Assembly: GCA_964403465.1 (NCBI GenBank)
Contig: CAYOFY010000091.1
Coordinates: forward strand, 1 to 5,486
Length of the DNA: 5,486 nt
DNA from: JAFGKM01 sp964403465
Lineage (GTDB): Bacteria; Ratteibacteria; UBA8468; B48-G9; JAFGKM01
Direction: 5' to 3'
Part shown: positions 4,517 through 5,486 of the stretch, one piece after another
Layout: the number at the start of each line of letters is the position of its first letter
Numbering within the stretch: position 1 is the first letter of the stretch
Translations under genes and position numbers: made by a program
The notes under the pieces: generated by a model
Database searches by the model: none
The model's input: the letters and a program-made list of their open reading frames with translations, nothing else
What the model was told of the DNA's origin: nothing

Positions 4517-5486
4517 TTTGAAAAAACATCCTTCATCATGTTCCTGGATTGCAGGGCAAAAAAGATATTGATAAACGTGGACAAGAATAGTATAAACGGA
4601 TGCATCAGCCAGCATATATCCCTGTAGTGGAAGGCTTTCCTGACCGCAACGGGAATGTTCGGAAATACGAAAAGGTTTTTCAGGATATAAAGGAAGAATT
4701 CAGACTTTTTCGTAATCCAGACGAAATCTTTTTTTTCATGCACGTACACCTTTGAATACTTTCTTGTCCATCTTATCCTTTTCCGAAGGAAATCTTTGAA
4801 ACCTTTTACATTCTTATGAAGAATTTCCGTTTCTTTCGGGATGGCAAATTCAAGAAGTCCATGCTTCGCTATGCGCGCCATGAATTCAACGTCCTGTGCA
4901 TAATCACCGACTTTTTCAATGAGATTTTTCCTGAAGCAGAATCCGTTGCTCCCCATGCAATAAGGTTCTTCCCTGTTGAGTCGCACCCTGTAGTAGCCAC
5001 CCATATCCTCTGTCTTCACAAGTCCCAGGGCAAGCTGGCCGTCCAGAGCCCTGAATACCGCGAACGGGTCAACACCCACGTAACTGAGGTACCTGTTCAC
5101 CGCGTTATCCTTCCTGTCTATATGAAGGCGAGGCACCGAGGCAAATAACAGAGGATTGCTTTCAAGAGGGTCTATCATGTTGTTTATCCAGTTATTGCCT
5201 ATTAATTCTATATCGCTTTCGGCAATCACTATATATTCCCCTTTTGCTTTCCATATGCCCTGGTCTTTACCCATCCCTGCACCCTCGGCAAGCCCTCTTT
5301 CGTTGAAATATATCTTCGCGCCGGCTTCCCTGCATGCTTCAAGAACATCCGGCGCGCTCCCTCCGTCAATCACCAGTATCTCTATCCTGTCCTGAGGGTA
5401 ATTCTGTTCCCTGATTGACCTGATTAGTCCCATAACCCGGTAATCCCGCTCCTTCATCGGTGTTACAAAACTCACAAGCGGTTTTT
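4513..5486 (-). CDS. Glycosyltransferase family 2, nearly complete (runs off right edge)
   Basis: This is a GT-A fold family 2 glycosyltransferase, which uses nucleotide sugars at the cytoplasmic face of the membrane. About 323 residues are visible. The first codons in view read KPLVSFVTPMKERDYRV, the usual first beta strand of GT2 enzymes, so only a few N-terminal residues are missing. Counting from the Val codon at 5473-5475 as residue 1: ILVIDGGS (33-40, nucleotide binding), GEYIVIAESDIEL (79-91, the DxD position but reading ESD), CMGSNGFCFRK (173-183, acceptor side), DVEFMARIAKHG (195-206, likely catalytic-base region) and RKRIRW (231-236). The C-terminus has hydrophobic segments at about 259-278 and 288-308 that may anchor it in the membrane. 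It overlaps the downstream GT39-like gene by four bases (ATGA), so the two probably act in one glycan pathway. The sugar and acceptor are unknown. A GTG at 5473-5475 is internal, not the start. Confidence 0.87.
   Translation of the reverse strand, partial: KPLVSFVTPMKERDYRVMGLIRSIREQNYPQDRIEILVIDGGSAPDVLEACREAGAKIYFNERGLAEGAGMGKDQGIWKAKGEYIVIAESDIELIGNNWINNMIDPLESNPLLFASVPRLHIDRKDNAVNRYLSYVGVDPFAVFRALDGQLALGLVKTEDMGGYYRVRLNREEPYCMGSNGFCFRKNLIEKVGDYAQDVEFMARIAKHGLLEFAIPKETEILHKNVKGFKDFLRKRIRWTRKYSKVYVHEKKDFVWITKKSEFFLYILKNLFVFPNIPVAVRKAFHYRDICWLMHPFILFLSTFINIFFALQSRNMMKDVFSK
4529..4533 (-). promoter_or_regulatory. Likely ribosome-binding site of the GT39-like gene
   Basis: AAGGA on the minus strand lies 12 nt before the ATG at 4514-4516, inside the end of the GT2 gene. 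The spacing is longer than ideal, so re-initiation at the ATGA overlap may matter more than this site. Confidence 0.4.

Noticed and set aside
4517..4615. 33-residue N-terminal extension of the GT39-like protein
   Set aside because: It would overlap the GT2 gene by about 100 bases, whereas the ATG at 4516 gives an ATGA overlap and a normal N-terminal membrane helix.
5473..5475. GTG as the GT2 start codon
   Set aside because: The frame stays open to the window edge and the upstream residues KPL complete the usual first strand (KPLVSFVTP), so the true start is beyond the edge.

Overview
All genes in this window read on the minus strand, so the biological order runs from the right edge to the left: glycosyltransferase family 2 (GT2, 5'-truncated) -> multi-membrane-span GT39/PMT-like glycosyltransferase -> queA -> tgt -> [repeat-bearing spacer of about 190 bp] -> yajC -> valS (3'-truncated). 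No rRNA, tRNA, CRISPR array, transposase or phage gene is visible.

Region by region. At 4513-5486 is a cytoplasmic-face GT2 enzyme with C-terminal hydrophobic segments. It shares a 4-nt ATGA overlap with a 545-residue GT-C membrane glycosyltransferase (2879-4516). That gene's stop codon is separated by one base from the queA start (1855-2877). The queA stop is followed after 38 nt by tgt (692-1816), and that short spacer holds a canonical four-run G-quadruplex motif touching the tgt ribosome-binding site. Between tgt and yajC lies a small cluster of direct and inverted copies of a TTGTCATTGCG / GCAAT element, a dispersed palindromic type of repeat. yajC (208-504) is followed after 10 nt by valS (1-197, continuing off the left edge). 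Six upstream in-frame codons would make valS overlap yajC.

How the genes work together. QueA and Tgt are two steps of queuosine modification of tRNAs with GUN anticodons: Tgt inserts preQ1 at position 34 and QueA adds the epoxycyclopentanediol ring to give epoxyqueuosine. YajC is the small Sec-translocon accessory protein, and the order queA-tgt-yajC is the classic bacterial arrangement. Two things differ from the E. coli layout: secD/secF do not directly follow yajC (valS does), and two envelope glycosyltransferases sit tightly coupled upstream of queA. The overlaps suggest GT2-GT39-queA-tgt are one transcription unit; whether yajC-valS shares it cannot be told from sequence, because no clear promoter or minus-strand terminator is seen in the spacer.

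Organism. The gene set, Shine-Dalgarno sites (AAGGA/AGGA types), moderate GC (mid-40s percent by eye) and TTGTCATTGCGAG-type repeats suggest a free-living, probably uncultured Gram-negative-type bacterium such as a member of Nitrospirota, Omnitrophota or the former Deltaproteobacteria. This is an impression, not a phylogenetic result.

Overall this is mostly ordinary core-genome sequence. I do not see evidence for a new defence or mobile system. The best leads are the intercistronic G-quadruplex motif before tgt, the palindromic repeat cluster between tgt and yajC, and the coupling of glycosyltransferases to queuosine genes.
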